This document shows, in pieces, positions 32,801-41,796 of a stretch of DNA of 64,000 nt. The translations under genes were made by a program, and so were the position numbers. The notes under the pieces were generated by a model that was given only the letters and a program-made list of their open reading frames with translations, was not told the origin of the DNA and did not search any database. The stretch's first letter is position 1; every line of letters begins with the position of its first letter. This DNA comes from Eutreptiella sp. 'Long Island Sound 2002' (Eukaryota; Euglenozoa; Euglenophyceae; Eutreptiales; Eutreptiaceae), in NCBI GenBank assembly GCA_964036045.1, contig OZ038385.1, forward strand, positions 43,823,722 through 43,887,721, given 5' to 3'.

Positions 32801-33525
32801 AGAACCGGGCGCACCGGCCCGGGGGGGACGGGGAGTCCTGCCCAGGGGGTGTTCGGAGCCTCCTGCCAGGGCAATGGGGGGCCATCTTCTTCAGAGAACC
32901 GGGCGCACCGGCCTGGGGGGGACGGGGGGTCCTGCCCAGGGGGTGTTCGGAGCCTCCTGCCAGGCCAATGGGGGGCCATCTTCTTCAGAGAACCGGGCGC
33001 ACCGGCCCGGGGGGGACGGGGAGTCCTGCCCAGGGGGTGTTCGGAGTCTCCTGCAAGGCCAGTGGGGGGCCATCTTCTTCAGAGAACCGGGCGCACCGGC
33101 CCGGGGTGACGGGGAGTCCTGCCCAGGGGGTGTTCGGAGTCTCCTGCTAGGCCAATGGGGGGCCATCTTCTTCAGAGAACCGGGCGCACCGGCCCGGGGG
33201 GGGCGGGGAGTCCAGCCCAGGGGGTGTTCGGAGTCTCCTGCCAGGCCAATGGGGGGCCATCTTCTTCGGAGAACCGGGCGCACCGGCCTGGGGGGGACGG
33301 GGAGTCCTGCCCAGGGGGTGTTCGGAGTCTCCTGCAAGGCCAGTGGGGGGCCATCTTCTTCAGAGAACCGGGCGCACCGGCCCGGGGGGGACGGGGAGTC
33401 CAGCCCAGGGGGTGTTCGGAGTCTCCTGCCAGGCCAATGGGGGGCCATCTTCTTCGGAGAACCGGGCGCACCGGCCTGGGGGGGACGGGGAGCCCAGCCC
33501 AGGGGATGTTCGGAGTCTTCGGCAG
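26816..33525. repeat. 82-bp and 94-bp minisatellite array
   Basis: The 82-bp unit begins GGAGTCCTGCCCAGGGGGTG and ends CACCGGCCTGGGGGGATGG. The 94-bp unit shares both ends but has a different middle (AATGGGGGGCCATCTTCTTC). The 94-bp form fills about 30054-30800 and 32560-33520, with scattered single hybrids between. Higher-order periods are visible: about 340 bp (three 82-bp units plus one 94-bp unit) at 31.1-32.1 kb, and a 2,505-bp offset linking 29.8-30.3 kb with 32.3-32.8 kb. G-runs lie on the coding strand of the host gene. Minus-strand frames of up to 1,131 codons are products of the repeat. Confidence 0.95.
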
Positions 33526-34829
33526 GACCCGTGGGTACTCCCTCCTACCTCTTAGCAGCAGCAGGCAAGTAAGCAGGCAGTACCGGGGGTCATAACCCCC
33601 GGGTAACAGTATCTGGGACTCAACGTGAGTCCTCTTAACCAGGAACAACCCCAAACACCGCCGGGGCTTAACTCCCGAACGTAACGGTGTTTGGGGCCCC
33701 CGTGGGCCTTATGAGCCCACGGAGTGTACTGAGGCGTGGCTACCAGCACTTAAAGTCTGGCCTGCCATACCCATTTCTGGGCTCGCCTCAGTACGGCCGG
33801 TCGGGTCCGGCTCTGGGGGCTGCGCACTAAACCGGCACCGGGGGAGGGCCGTTTTACCCAGTTAAGCATTACTTATGGCAGTAGGCACTATTTATTACAT
33901 TAGGTAGTTACTCAGCGCAATTGGTTACCCCGCAGACATGCCCCTTCCAGTGGTGCGCTCACCTTTGGGGCTGCCTTTGGGGGATCGGGGGCTGTTACCC
34001 CTCCCGGACGCCCTCCCTGGTGTTGGCGCCGGGGTGGTGGCCGGGGGGCCTTATACCGTACCTAAAGGATGTTGGATACCGATACCGGGGCGTCCAGCCG
34101 GACGGGGACAGGGACTATTTCTTCCACATATTCCTCCACATATTCTGTCACATATTGCAGGGCGGGGGGTCGTTGTTGAGGCCCCCCGCGCATGTCCGGG
34201 CCACGGGCCTTTCAGGCCTCGGCACAGGCCGTCCCACTGGGGCCTCAGTCTCTCACCCCTCCCTCACCCACGCACACACCCGGCACACCCGTCCCGGTCC
34301 CGCCGTGCCGTTGAAGCCCCTGTCCGGGGGCCTCCACTGGTCCGGATGTCTCGCGGCCGGCCGCCGATGCGGGGCCCTGGAGGCGCGCCGCACAGGCGCT
34401 GCCAGCCTGAGAGATGGGCAGGGTCAGGGAGCGTGGTGGGGCAGGGGAGGCAGCAGGGAGCGCTCATAGGGGGGAGCGCATGGGGGGGTCACCGGGGCGC
34501 GCGCAGGGGCGGCAGCGGGGGGGGCTGAGGCTGGAGCGCGGGGGGGGCACATGTCCGGGCTCCTGCGTGGGCTGGTGCGTGAGCGGGCGTGTAGGGGAGG
34601 AGCGGAGGGGGAGGCTAGGTCAGCCGTCCTCTATTGGGGGTCGCTGACCGTTCCCAGGGCCGAGGCGGCCGGTACTAGGGGCCGCGGGGTCCCTGGGGAT
34701 GGCGCTTGGCACTGGGACGTGCGCGCACCCGACACTGTTAGTACACCGCCTACTGGCGGTGCCCGGGCCCTGTCGTTCGGGGCTTCGCACCCGGCACCCA
34801 GCCCGTGGGTAGAGCTGGGGAGTACTCAG
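33526..34829. other. Unique intron sequence
   Basis: This is the only long non-repetitive part of the intron. Its first 320 bases hold the hairpin cluster. Further on are three CACATATT words at 34119-34158, CG-rich sequence, and no convincing exon. Its open frames lack recognised domains. Confidence 0.5.
33583..33836. other. Cluster of six consecutive perfect hairpins
   Basis: CCGGGGGT/ACCCCCGG with a 4-base loop at 33583-33602. GGACTC/GAGTCC at 33616-33632. CCCCAAACACCG at 33649-33660 with CGGTGTTTGGGG at 33685-33696. CCGTGGGC/GCCCACGG with a 7-base loop at 33700-33722. GTACTGAGGCG at 33726-33736 with CGCCTCAGTAC at 33784-33794. GCCGGT at 33796-33801 with ACCGGC at 33831-33836. The stems follow one another without overlap, which suggests a structured RNA or the end of a mobile element. 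Confidence 0.6.
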
Positions 34830-35059
34830 GGTGTGGTGTGGTGTGGTGTGGTGTGGTGTGGTGTGGTGTGGTGTGGTGTGGTGTGGTGTGGTGTGGTGTG
34901 GTGCGGTGCGGTGCGGTGCGGTGCGGTGCGGTGCGGTGCGGTGCGGTGCGGTGCGGTGCGGTGCGGTGCGGTGCGGTGTGGTGTGGTGTGGTGTGGTGTG
35001 GTGTGGTGTGGTGTGGTGCGGTGCGGTGCGGTGTGGTGTGGTGCGGTGTGGTGTGGTGT
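34830..35059. repeat. GGTGT/GGTGC pentamer array, 3' end of the intron
   Basis: 46 pentamers in the order GGTGT block, GGTGC block, GGTGT block, then a short mix. Degenerate GGCGT and GGCAT words continue to about 35130, just before the pyrimidine tract of the acceptor site. Confidence 0.95.
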
Positions 35060-35148
35060 AGCATTGGCGATGCATGGCGTAGTGCGGCGTGGCATGGCAC
35101 GGAGCGTCGTAGCATGGCGTGGCGTGGCATGCCCCCCCTTCTCCACAG

Positions 35149-35681
35149 GTGTTTCCAGTGCAGCCCACGCCTGTTGGCTGGACTGCAGCGTCCCCCATCA
35201 CGGCCAGACCTCTGACGGATGCCGTCCAGGGCGCCTCGACAGCCTCGTCTCATGCGACCGGCACAACCCGCAGCCCTTTCCGCAGTGGTATGTCTACAAG
35301 GCCTATGCAGAGATGGAGGGCATCCTTGCAGACGTCACCGCAGAGGACACACTTGACGCCCTCGGTGCGTTCGGTGCGGATCGCGGGCGCCTCCTTGTGG
35401 GCAACACCAAACGAGCGACGGCCGTGGCCGTGACCGTGCATGTGCCCCCGGACTGGGCCCGGGCGGCCGTCGAGGCCACACGCATCATCAACGGCAACGG
35501 GGCCACTGTGATCGCCCCCGTGCATTTGTGGACGAAGGACTTGGACGTGGTCAATGGCCAAGTGGAGCTCCGCTTCACGGCGGAGGAGATGGCCCGCGCC
35601 GATGTCGTGGACCTGAGGCTGGAGCGGCGCGCCGTGCCCAGCGCCCTCCGGCGCGGGTCGGGGGATGCCGATGGGTCGTGA
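35149..35681 (+). CDS. Glycoside hydrolase, GH39-like, exon 2 (C-terminal part)
   Basis: It starts after the acceptor AG at 35147-35148 in the phase needed by exon 1 and stops at TGA 35679-35681. It supplies the last barrel strand (AAHACWLDC), the joining segment with PQPFPQWYVYKAYAEMEG, and a beta-sandwich-like C-terminal domain with RGRLLVGNTKRATAVAVTVH, a pattern usual at the end of GH39-type proteins. The full protein is 429 aa, of ordinary size for a single-barrel enzyme with a small accessory domain. Both catalytic glutamates are in exon 1, so only an accurately spliced transcript gives the complete fold. Confidence 0.75.
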
Positions 35682-36300
35682 TACAGACCGCCTGTGAGAC
35701 GGATGGCGGTTGGTGGACAGCGGTTGGGGCTCAGCGGTAGGGAAGGCAGGGGGGGGCGCATTGCCCTGGCTTTGCTGGACCTCTGGTTCCGCATGACCCC
35801 CCCTTGTGGATAGGCCCAGCGGGTATCAGCACCGTGACCGTCCCAGGCTTCGGAGGGGGCTTGGGGGGGGGGGGGGGCGGGGAGGGGTATCCCACTCGAT
35901 CGTGGCCGGATGGATGGCGGCGGCAGCAGTTGCAGCAGTCACAGTCACGCTACTTGTCCCTTACGTCCGCATGCGGGTGAACCAAAGCTGTTGGTGGTGG
36001 TCGATACAAGAGCAGCATGGGCCATGCTGCGGTTGCAGATCCTCTTGAGAACTGTGCACTTTGTCCTGCGCCTGCGGGACAGGGTGTGATGCGCTGGCAC
36101 TGGCCATTCTGCATGCGACTCCTGTTGTGCAGTGTGTGCCACCGCCATGCGACACGGGACTCCCTGAGCTCCATCGGAGCATCAGCAAGGCACAGCACAT
36201 GGGAGCCACCGTTTTGCACTGCACACTGGACTACATATGATCTGATGGTGAAGAAGGCACTGCACCACTGCCCCAAGGCACGGATGAAACGCCATTAGGA
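35682..36300. other. No gene seen downstream of the hydrolase
   Basis: It contains a G-rich tract at about 35861-35878. A 93-codon plus-strand frame at 36017-36298 contains CALC and CSVC words but no complete zinc-finger pattern. Nothing is supported. Confidence 0.35.
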
Positions 36301-36309
36301 CTGATGCAG

Positions 36310-36420
36310 CCTGCAGCCCCCCCACACCCCCAAAGCCTAGGGTGATGCGGCTGCACCCCCCACACCCCCCCCCAAAGCCTAGGGTGGTGTAGGTTGCACC
36401 CCCCCACCCACCCACACCCA
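36310..36420. repeat. CAAAGCCTAGGGTG tandem repeat in C-rich context
   Basis: Two near copies of a unit of about 50 bp contain CCCAAAGCCTAGGGTG and a C-rich CACACCCCC stretch, followed by a partial third. Confidence 0.6.
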
Positions 36421-36776
36421 ATCAAATCCTCCACCCTTGGATGGCTGGGTTGGTTGTTAGGGGTAGCGAGTAGAGCAATTGGACACGCATTGAAATACGC
36501 GCACGGACCGCGACGCACTGAGCCACAGTCAAACATGAAATATTTGGCCAACTATTGGCATGTTCTACCTGAGACGTCCCCAAATCGAAAACGCGGGAGT
36601 CTCCGGCGCGACGTCTGACAGATGGAGCGGGGGACCGACAGCGATTTGTTATCGAACCGACAGCAACTGTGCACGGACCCCCACCGCCCTGACCTCTGCG
36701 AAACGCGCGGCAAATGGATTGCCCGAAGTCGTTTCGCTGTTTGCGGTGGCACATGCGGTGCACAACCTCCACAAAC
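36421..36776. other. No gene seen
   Basis: Overlapping frames on both strands carry no recognised domain. Confidence 0.35.
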
Positions 36777-37121
36777 TCAAATCTTGGTCCGACACAGCGA
36801 CGGGAATTCGGAGCCCTGCCAATTCCGCTCCATCTTCCGCTCATTGAACTGGCCGTCGGTAATACCGGCCTTCCCCTCCCGGTAATACGCCCGAAGAGCG
36901 TCCACGTACATGATCTGCATCTGCATGGCATCACAAGCCTCGAGGTTCACGGGGGGGGCGGCCGGGCCCGGTCCTTGTATGCGACACCCACCCGCCCCGC
37001 AGGCTTTAACAGATAGCGGGGGGGGGGGTGTCGCATTAGGACCGGTTGTAGTCGCCCCCCCCCCCGTGTCGAGGTTGTCGATGTCCTTCCTGTGCACCCG
37101 CCTGAAGCATCGTGTGGACAT
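36777..37121 (-). other. Possible minus-strand coding fragment
   Basis: The 114-codon frame ends in a protein-like stretch (LEACDAMQMQIMYVDALRAY, then YREGKAGITDGQFNERKM) before TGA at 36777-36779. The upstream part crosses G and C homopolymers at 36950-37062 and is probably not coding. It may be an exon or a transposon remnant. No family is recognised. Confidence 0.25.
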
Positions 37122-39139
37122 ATGCTTTGTCCTTGTGGCATCTCTGCGACGGTTGCAGGGCTCGCCTTGGCCACGTTTTTGTTTTGGTCGTTTTTGTCAT
37201 TTCTGGTGATTCCCCCGTGTGTAGTCTCCCCCCCTGCACTGCGGGTAAAGGTGGTGGTGCCAGGGTGGGTTGTTGTGCCTGCATTGCATGCACTGCTGCC
37301 ACAGTGTGTCCCCAGGGTGAATGATCAGGCAAACGGATCATCTGCGAACACCACATCTGCTAACACAAGGGGCGGTGCAATGACATTGGGAGGTGGTGTT
37401 GGATAGCAACCACCAAACTTCATGGCCCAGGGACTGAATGTGGAGCCTGCCAGTGCGAGCGGAGGAGTGGATGCCGCGTACACTCCGATTGTAGGCAGCG
37501 GAACAGGCGCTCTGCCCACAAACGTGCGTTCCCATTCCCCCTCCACCACCCCACCATGACCCATGGCACATGGAACAGACTCCACGATCAACACGACGTG
37601 GGAACTGCGGTGCAACGCTGATGTCGGATCCGGTGATCCGAAACCTCCAGATCCTGTGTTCCTTTGGAGAGCACCCTCCAAACTGCACGGTCTGGGGATG
37701 ACTGCAACTGAAGCTGTTGCCGCTGGTGCGGGAGGACGCCGCTGGGGCGGCACGCTGACATTGTGAGCAGTGGGACAGACATTCCACTCTTACCCACTTC
37801 CCCCGTACTGACCTCGACCAACAAGCAGGTCATACAAGAAGTAGGTCACAGGACAACCCTTGCACTGCAATGGAACCCATTAACCTTTGTGGAACGCCTT
37901 CCTCCAGCGAGGCTGTGGGTAAATGCAGCCGAACCCCGCTCCAACCGTCCCTACCACAAGGTCGAGGGGGGGGGGGGGTAGGGGGTGGAGTTTTCCGGGG
38001 TGCCATGTCCCGCCTCGCCCTACGGTGCAGTTACCTGGCACAGCTCTAACAGGAGGGAGTCGGGGCAAGGGGCTGCCTTTGTCGAAAGCATGGCCGACGG
38101 CGTTGGCATGAGGGGCGCAGTGACGCACGCAGGTTTGCTTTTGATAAGCCCCCAAAGTCGGCTTGGGGCAGACCACAGAAGCTCAAACATGGCCATCAGT
38201 GCAATGCTGAACAGCAGCAGCCCCTGCTTTCCTGTGTACGATCCGGCCTTCTGCGCGGAGTCGTCCAAGGCCTTTGGCTCTATAGGAATGCCTTATGGCT
38301 GTGGAGCGTCACCCAAGACTTGACGACGCAGAACCGGCCTCTGGAGTGCGGCTACTCCGGCAACGGACTTCATGTGCCGTGCACGCTCCTGGTCAAGGGA
38401 CTTGACTGGGGGCACCAGTGGTTGCTGCGTGGCTGACTGGGGTTGTGACACCTAAAGCACTGCATGAGCACGGGCAGGGGGCATGGCAGCCAGGCCTATG
38501 CCCAAAACTGCAAGTGAGACAGTGGCAGCAATCACGGCGCTCAGGATGCATCCGTCGCCGGAGGGCCGTGGGGTGCCAAGGACCGTCGCCATTGCACCTG
38601 GCCTAGAGGAAGAGGTTGTCAGGGATCAGCCACAGGTGCGATAGAAGGACACTGAGGGAGATGAGCGCAATAGGGGCTTCAGGGAGGGAGATGAGCGCAA
38701 TAGGGGCTTCGTTTTGTCGCAGGGCGAGGATCAATCTAATACCCGGGGGGAGTTGTGGGTGCGGAACTGTGCACTGCCTCACCAGCTAGCAGCCAGCCGG
38801 TAAGACGCTGCATATGGTCGTGGACTCAGAGTGGGGAATGAAGGGGATCACAGAGTGGGGGGGAAGTGTGGTGCAGACATGAGTGGCAATCATCATCACG
38901 GGAGGTGGTGCATCAGGATTTGTGGGAGCCTGAGTTACACATGGGGGGAACACCCAGCACGCCGTGCGCACGGTGCAGATATTAGGCGCTGTGGCCCGAC
39001 CAAGCACATGCAGTTGCTGCTTCGCGGACCCCTCGTCCAGGGCTTATGTAGCCACTTTGGACATTGGGCAACCCAGGATGTCAACAAATAGGACAGCACT
39101 CTAGCGGGTTCCTGGCCCACCATACGACAGAGACACACA
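37122..39139. other. Gene-poor stretch
   Basis: No gene was recognised. Noted: a G12 tract at about 37967-37978, and a short tandem duplication of GAGATGAGCGCAATAGGGGC at about 38659 and 38688. Open frames are short and without domains. Confidence 0.4.
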
Positions 39140-39340
39140 TCAATGAGGACGAGGTATGTGTGGGCTTGTTGTGTGGTGAAACTTCAGGATTCGCAGGGCG
39201 GATTGGTTATCGAATTGGATAGAGATCATCTCATCCGACCATCCACATCCTCCACCGGAGTCCATGTGGGTGTTCGCAGCACAGTACCCAAGCTCTGCTC
39301 TCCTTACGGGGCATTCTGGGAGGGGGCAAACCCAACCCAT
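39140..39340 (-). pseudogene. RNase H-like fragment, minus strand
   Basis: On the minus strand the frame reads RRAELGYCAANT and, further on, EMISIQFDNQSALRILKFHH before TGA at 39140-39142. The Glu of AEL and the Asp of FDNQSALR sit as in the middle part of retroelement RNase H domains (a.e..a...a...., then i.i.sDnqsAlr.l). The last conserved helix is missing on this strand. It appears instead on the opposite strand 250 bases away. Confidence 0.4.
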
Positions 39341-39479
39341 TCCGGGTAAACCCGGGCGGGGCCCCGCGCTCCCGCCCGTCAGATGGTTGTTCGACTTATA
39401 CTGTACCCGTGTCTTAAGGGGTCCAGGGAACCAGCGAAACCCGCTGTGAAAGTAGTGTCCGGCGCGCACAAGGCTCAGA

Positions 39480-39746
39480 TACTTTTTCATGGTGCGGGAC
39501 AGGGGCAACCTATTCTCTGTGCAGTGGGTGCCGTCCCCCATGGATTTCTTTGGTAATGAACAGGCCAACAAACTGGCAGAACAGGGGAGGGTTTGGCATT
39601 GGGCTTCCTCGATCGAGTGGGTTAGAGAGGTACGGCGGCACCAGCCAGCCAGCCTCCGGGTTGCAAGAGATGGATTCAGAGGTGAGTGGCAATCCAAGAT
39701 TGACTGGGACGCGGGCGTCTTCGGTGTGATGCATTTGCGGGTGTAG
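39480..39746 (+). pseudogene. RNase H C-terminal fragment, plus strand
   Basis: The frame reads NLFSVQWVPSPMDFFGNEQA, then NKLAEQGRVWHW, and continues to TAG at 39744-39746. This is the W.PsH.g..GNE.AD.lA..g ending of LINE-type RNase H; here the usual His of the S/P-H pair is Met. No RNase H N-terminal half precedes it on this strand. Confidence 0.55.
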
Positions 39747-40976
39747 TACAGATTGCACATCCCCGGACACGCATTCGGAGTCACCCGGTGTGACAGGGTC
39801 GGTGCTGAGTGAGGAATCGAGCTGAAGTGACTCGAACCCGTTGGCTTCAGTGGCAAAAGCAAGGAAGGCGTAAGTCTGAGAGGGCATGATGCTTGGCAAT
39901 GCCCCTGGTGTTCATTTTGCAAACCAACGGCCATGTGGCAACGCTCGCAACGCTCACAACGCCAATGTGATGGCAAGGTACGGTTGTGTGAAGCAGTCGA
40001 AGCGGTTAGGGGGGTGGGGGATGGGGGGCAGCGCAACCACCACGAACAGAGACCCCCCTCCCCACCCCCAATGCGCGTGTGCGTCGAGAGGACACACCCG
40101 CGAGTTGCGGTGTGGCCCTGGGGGCTGTAGGGGCCCGGGCCACTCACAAGCAACGCCTGGACCCCCCTTCTCCTATTACCACCGCCCGGGCAGCGCGGTC
40201 CCGTGTGGCGTTGCGTACGGGCCCTGTGTCACACGGCAAGAACTGCACACACCCCCGGGCACACAGCGGCAGCGGCACATCAGAACGTGTGCCCGCGAGA
40301 AAGCTGCCCCAAGCTCATCGGGGGGGGGGGGGTGGTCACTGGCACCAAATGGAAGGATGCTCGGCACCAAATGGAAGGTGTCAGGGAACAGGGGTGGCCT
40401 TCTCCAACGGGGGCCGCCCCCCCCCCCTCTATGACCCCCAATGGTCCACTGTGGCACAACTCCCTATGACCCCCCTCCCATCTTAAGTGGTTGTCTTGTG
40501 CCTCCCAGACCATCATCATTTTTGAGTACTGGAGTTCCAACACCACCGAATACCACACGTGTGAGAACCATTCATGCCCTCCCCCCCCCTTCTTTGCGCG
40601 GTGACCTCAAGGCAACACTTACTCCAGTGTGACACTTCGAGCTCTGATGACAACAAGCCGTATGGATGGACAGAGGGAACCGATCACAGTACTGATGTCA
40701 GTGTCACCGGAAAGCACCGCAAAAAGAGGCGCACCAACCCCCCCCCCCCCCCCAAGATGGGGAAAGGGGGGAGGCCCAATCTGGCCCAAGCTTCCCTCTC
40801 CTGCGCTTCACTTGGGCGCGATCCACAAGTACCCCAAGTGATGTGATGCAAGCCCCATCCGTCATGATGGGATCTGAATCTGACTTTTCTACAGAAGTCA
40901 GTGGTCCAGAATACAGAAACAGACAGGAGTCGCCCCCTACCCTACCCCCATGCCCCTCTCTCCAGACATACAAAGA
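39747..40976. other. No gene seen; several homopolymer tracts
   Basis: It includes a G13-type tract at about 40320-40332 and C tracts near 40420-40431 and 40739-40753. No coding region is supported. Confidence 0.4.
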
Positions 40977-41048
40977 TAGCACAGTAGCACAGTGGCACAA
41001 CACTCAACGTCAGTCCTCCAGACAAGGGTTCGAACCCCAAGGATGATC
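40977..41048 (+). ncRNA. tRNA-like SINE head or tRNA pseudogene
   Basis: TAGCACAGTGG at 40985-40995 fits the A box, and GGTTCGAACCC at 41027-41037 fits the B box of RNA polymerase III tRNA promoters, 42 bases apart as in tRNA genes. The anticodon and acceptor stems do not pair, so it is not a working tRNA. A SINE-type element is the likely origin. Confidence 0.5.
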
Positions 41049-41796
41049 GGGAAGCCCCGAACGTCCCGGACACTGAAACTGGACAATCGGAAGGTATGAG
41101 GACAAACACATGGAAAATGGGCACATCGTCGTGGCACTATAGTGGACAGCCACCCAACCCTGAGTTCCCTGGGGGTAGATTTGAAACCTGTGGGACTCAT
41201 AGTTGGTGGGTTTGGAGACCCGGTCCATAGAAAACTCCCTCCCGACGGCCACTTTGTTTTTGTACAAACATTTTGACCCTCGCCCACGAGCAACAGCAAA
41301 CACACCATAAGGGAGGAGCATACCTGAAATGCACTGAACACACGCGTCACAGTGCTTTCGGAGCTGGAGGCCAGGTCCGGCGGAGCCTCCCGTGAAGGCG
41401 ATTGGGCCGGCCGTGCCTCCGGGCTTCGGTTCTTCAAGATATGAACCAACCGACAGTTCAAACCCCGGGGAGGTAAATTGGGAAACGGGAGCGGGCAGTT
41501 GGGAAAACGGTTATATTGGTGACGGCCAAGCAGCAAACCGGAAATACACTGCACACACACGCCACAGAACACGGGTTCGAGCCCAGGTCCCGGTTGGCCT
41601 GCCATGGAGTCGTCGCTTTTTGCAACTCTGGGATGTCTGCCTGACCGACCCAATGGGGGGTGTAGGTTTGTAGGCCTACCCAAATGGGCCAAGAAACATT
41701 CGATAGCCGCTGACTGCGGTGCTGTGTGGTCCGCAGGGCCCCTCCTCTGCTTCTCTCAGGCGGCGCGCCGCACATGTGCGCGGGCCCGGGACCCCC
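41049..41796. other. Region upstream of the F-box/ankyrin gene, SINE-like debris
   Basis: A further B-box-like GGGTTCGAGCCC lies at 41574-41585. Possible splice acceptors are seen at 41740 (GTCCGCAG) and 41760 (CTTCTCTCAG), so an upstream non-coding exon is possible. No other gene is supported. Confidence 0.4.

Larger units (their letters stand above)
21420..35148 (+). other. Giant satellite-filled intron of the GH39-like gene (13,729 bp)
   Basis: It begins CAG/GTGTGC and ends in a pyrimidine-rich CCCCCCCTTCTCCACAG at 35148. Joining 21419 to 35149 restores one frame in phase 1: the codon G plus GT gives Gly, and the sequence reads HGLEKAG then VSSAAHACWLDC. The combined coding length is 1,290 bases, exactly 430 codons. 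Tandem arrays fill most of the interior, as listed separately. Small exons hidden inside cannot be fully excluded, but the join needs none. Confidence 0.8.

Noticed and set aside
34551-35148. The open frame upstream of hydrolase exon 2
   Set aside because: It translates the pentamer array (WCGVVWCGVV pattern). The acceptor at 35148 and the frame match with exon 1 show that exon 2 starts at 35149.
40977-41048. A functional tRNA-Leu with a CAG anticodon
   Set aside because: The promoter boxes and spacing fit, but position 37 is a pyrimidine and the anticodon and acceptor stems do not pair.
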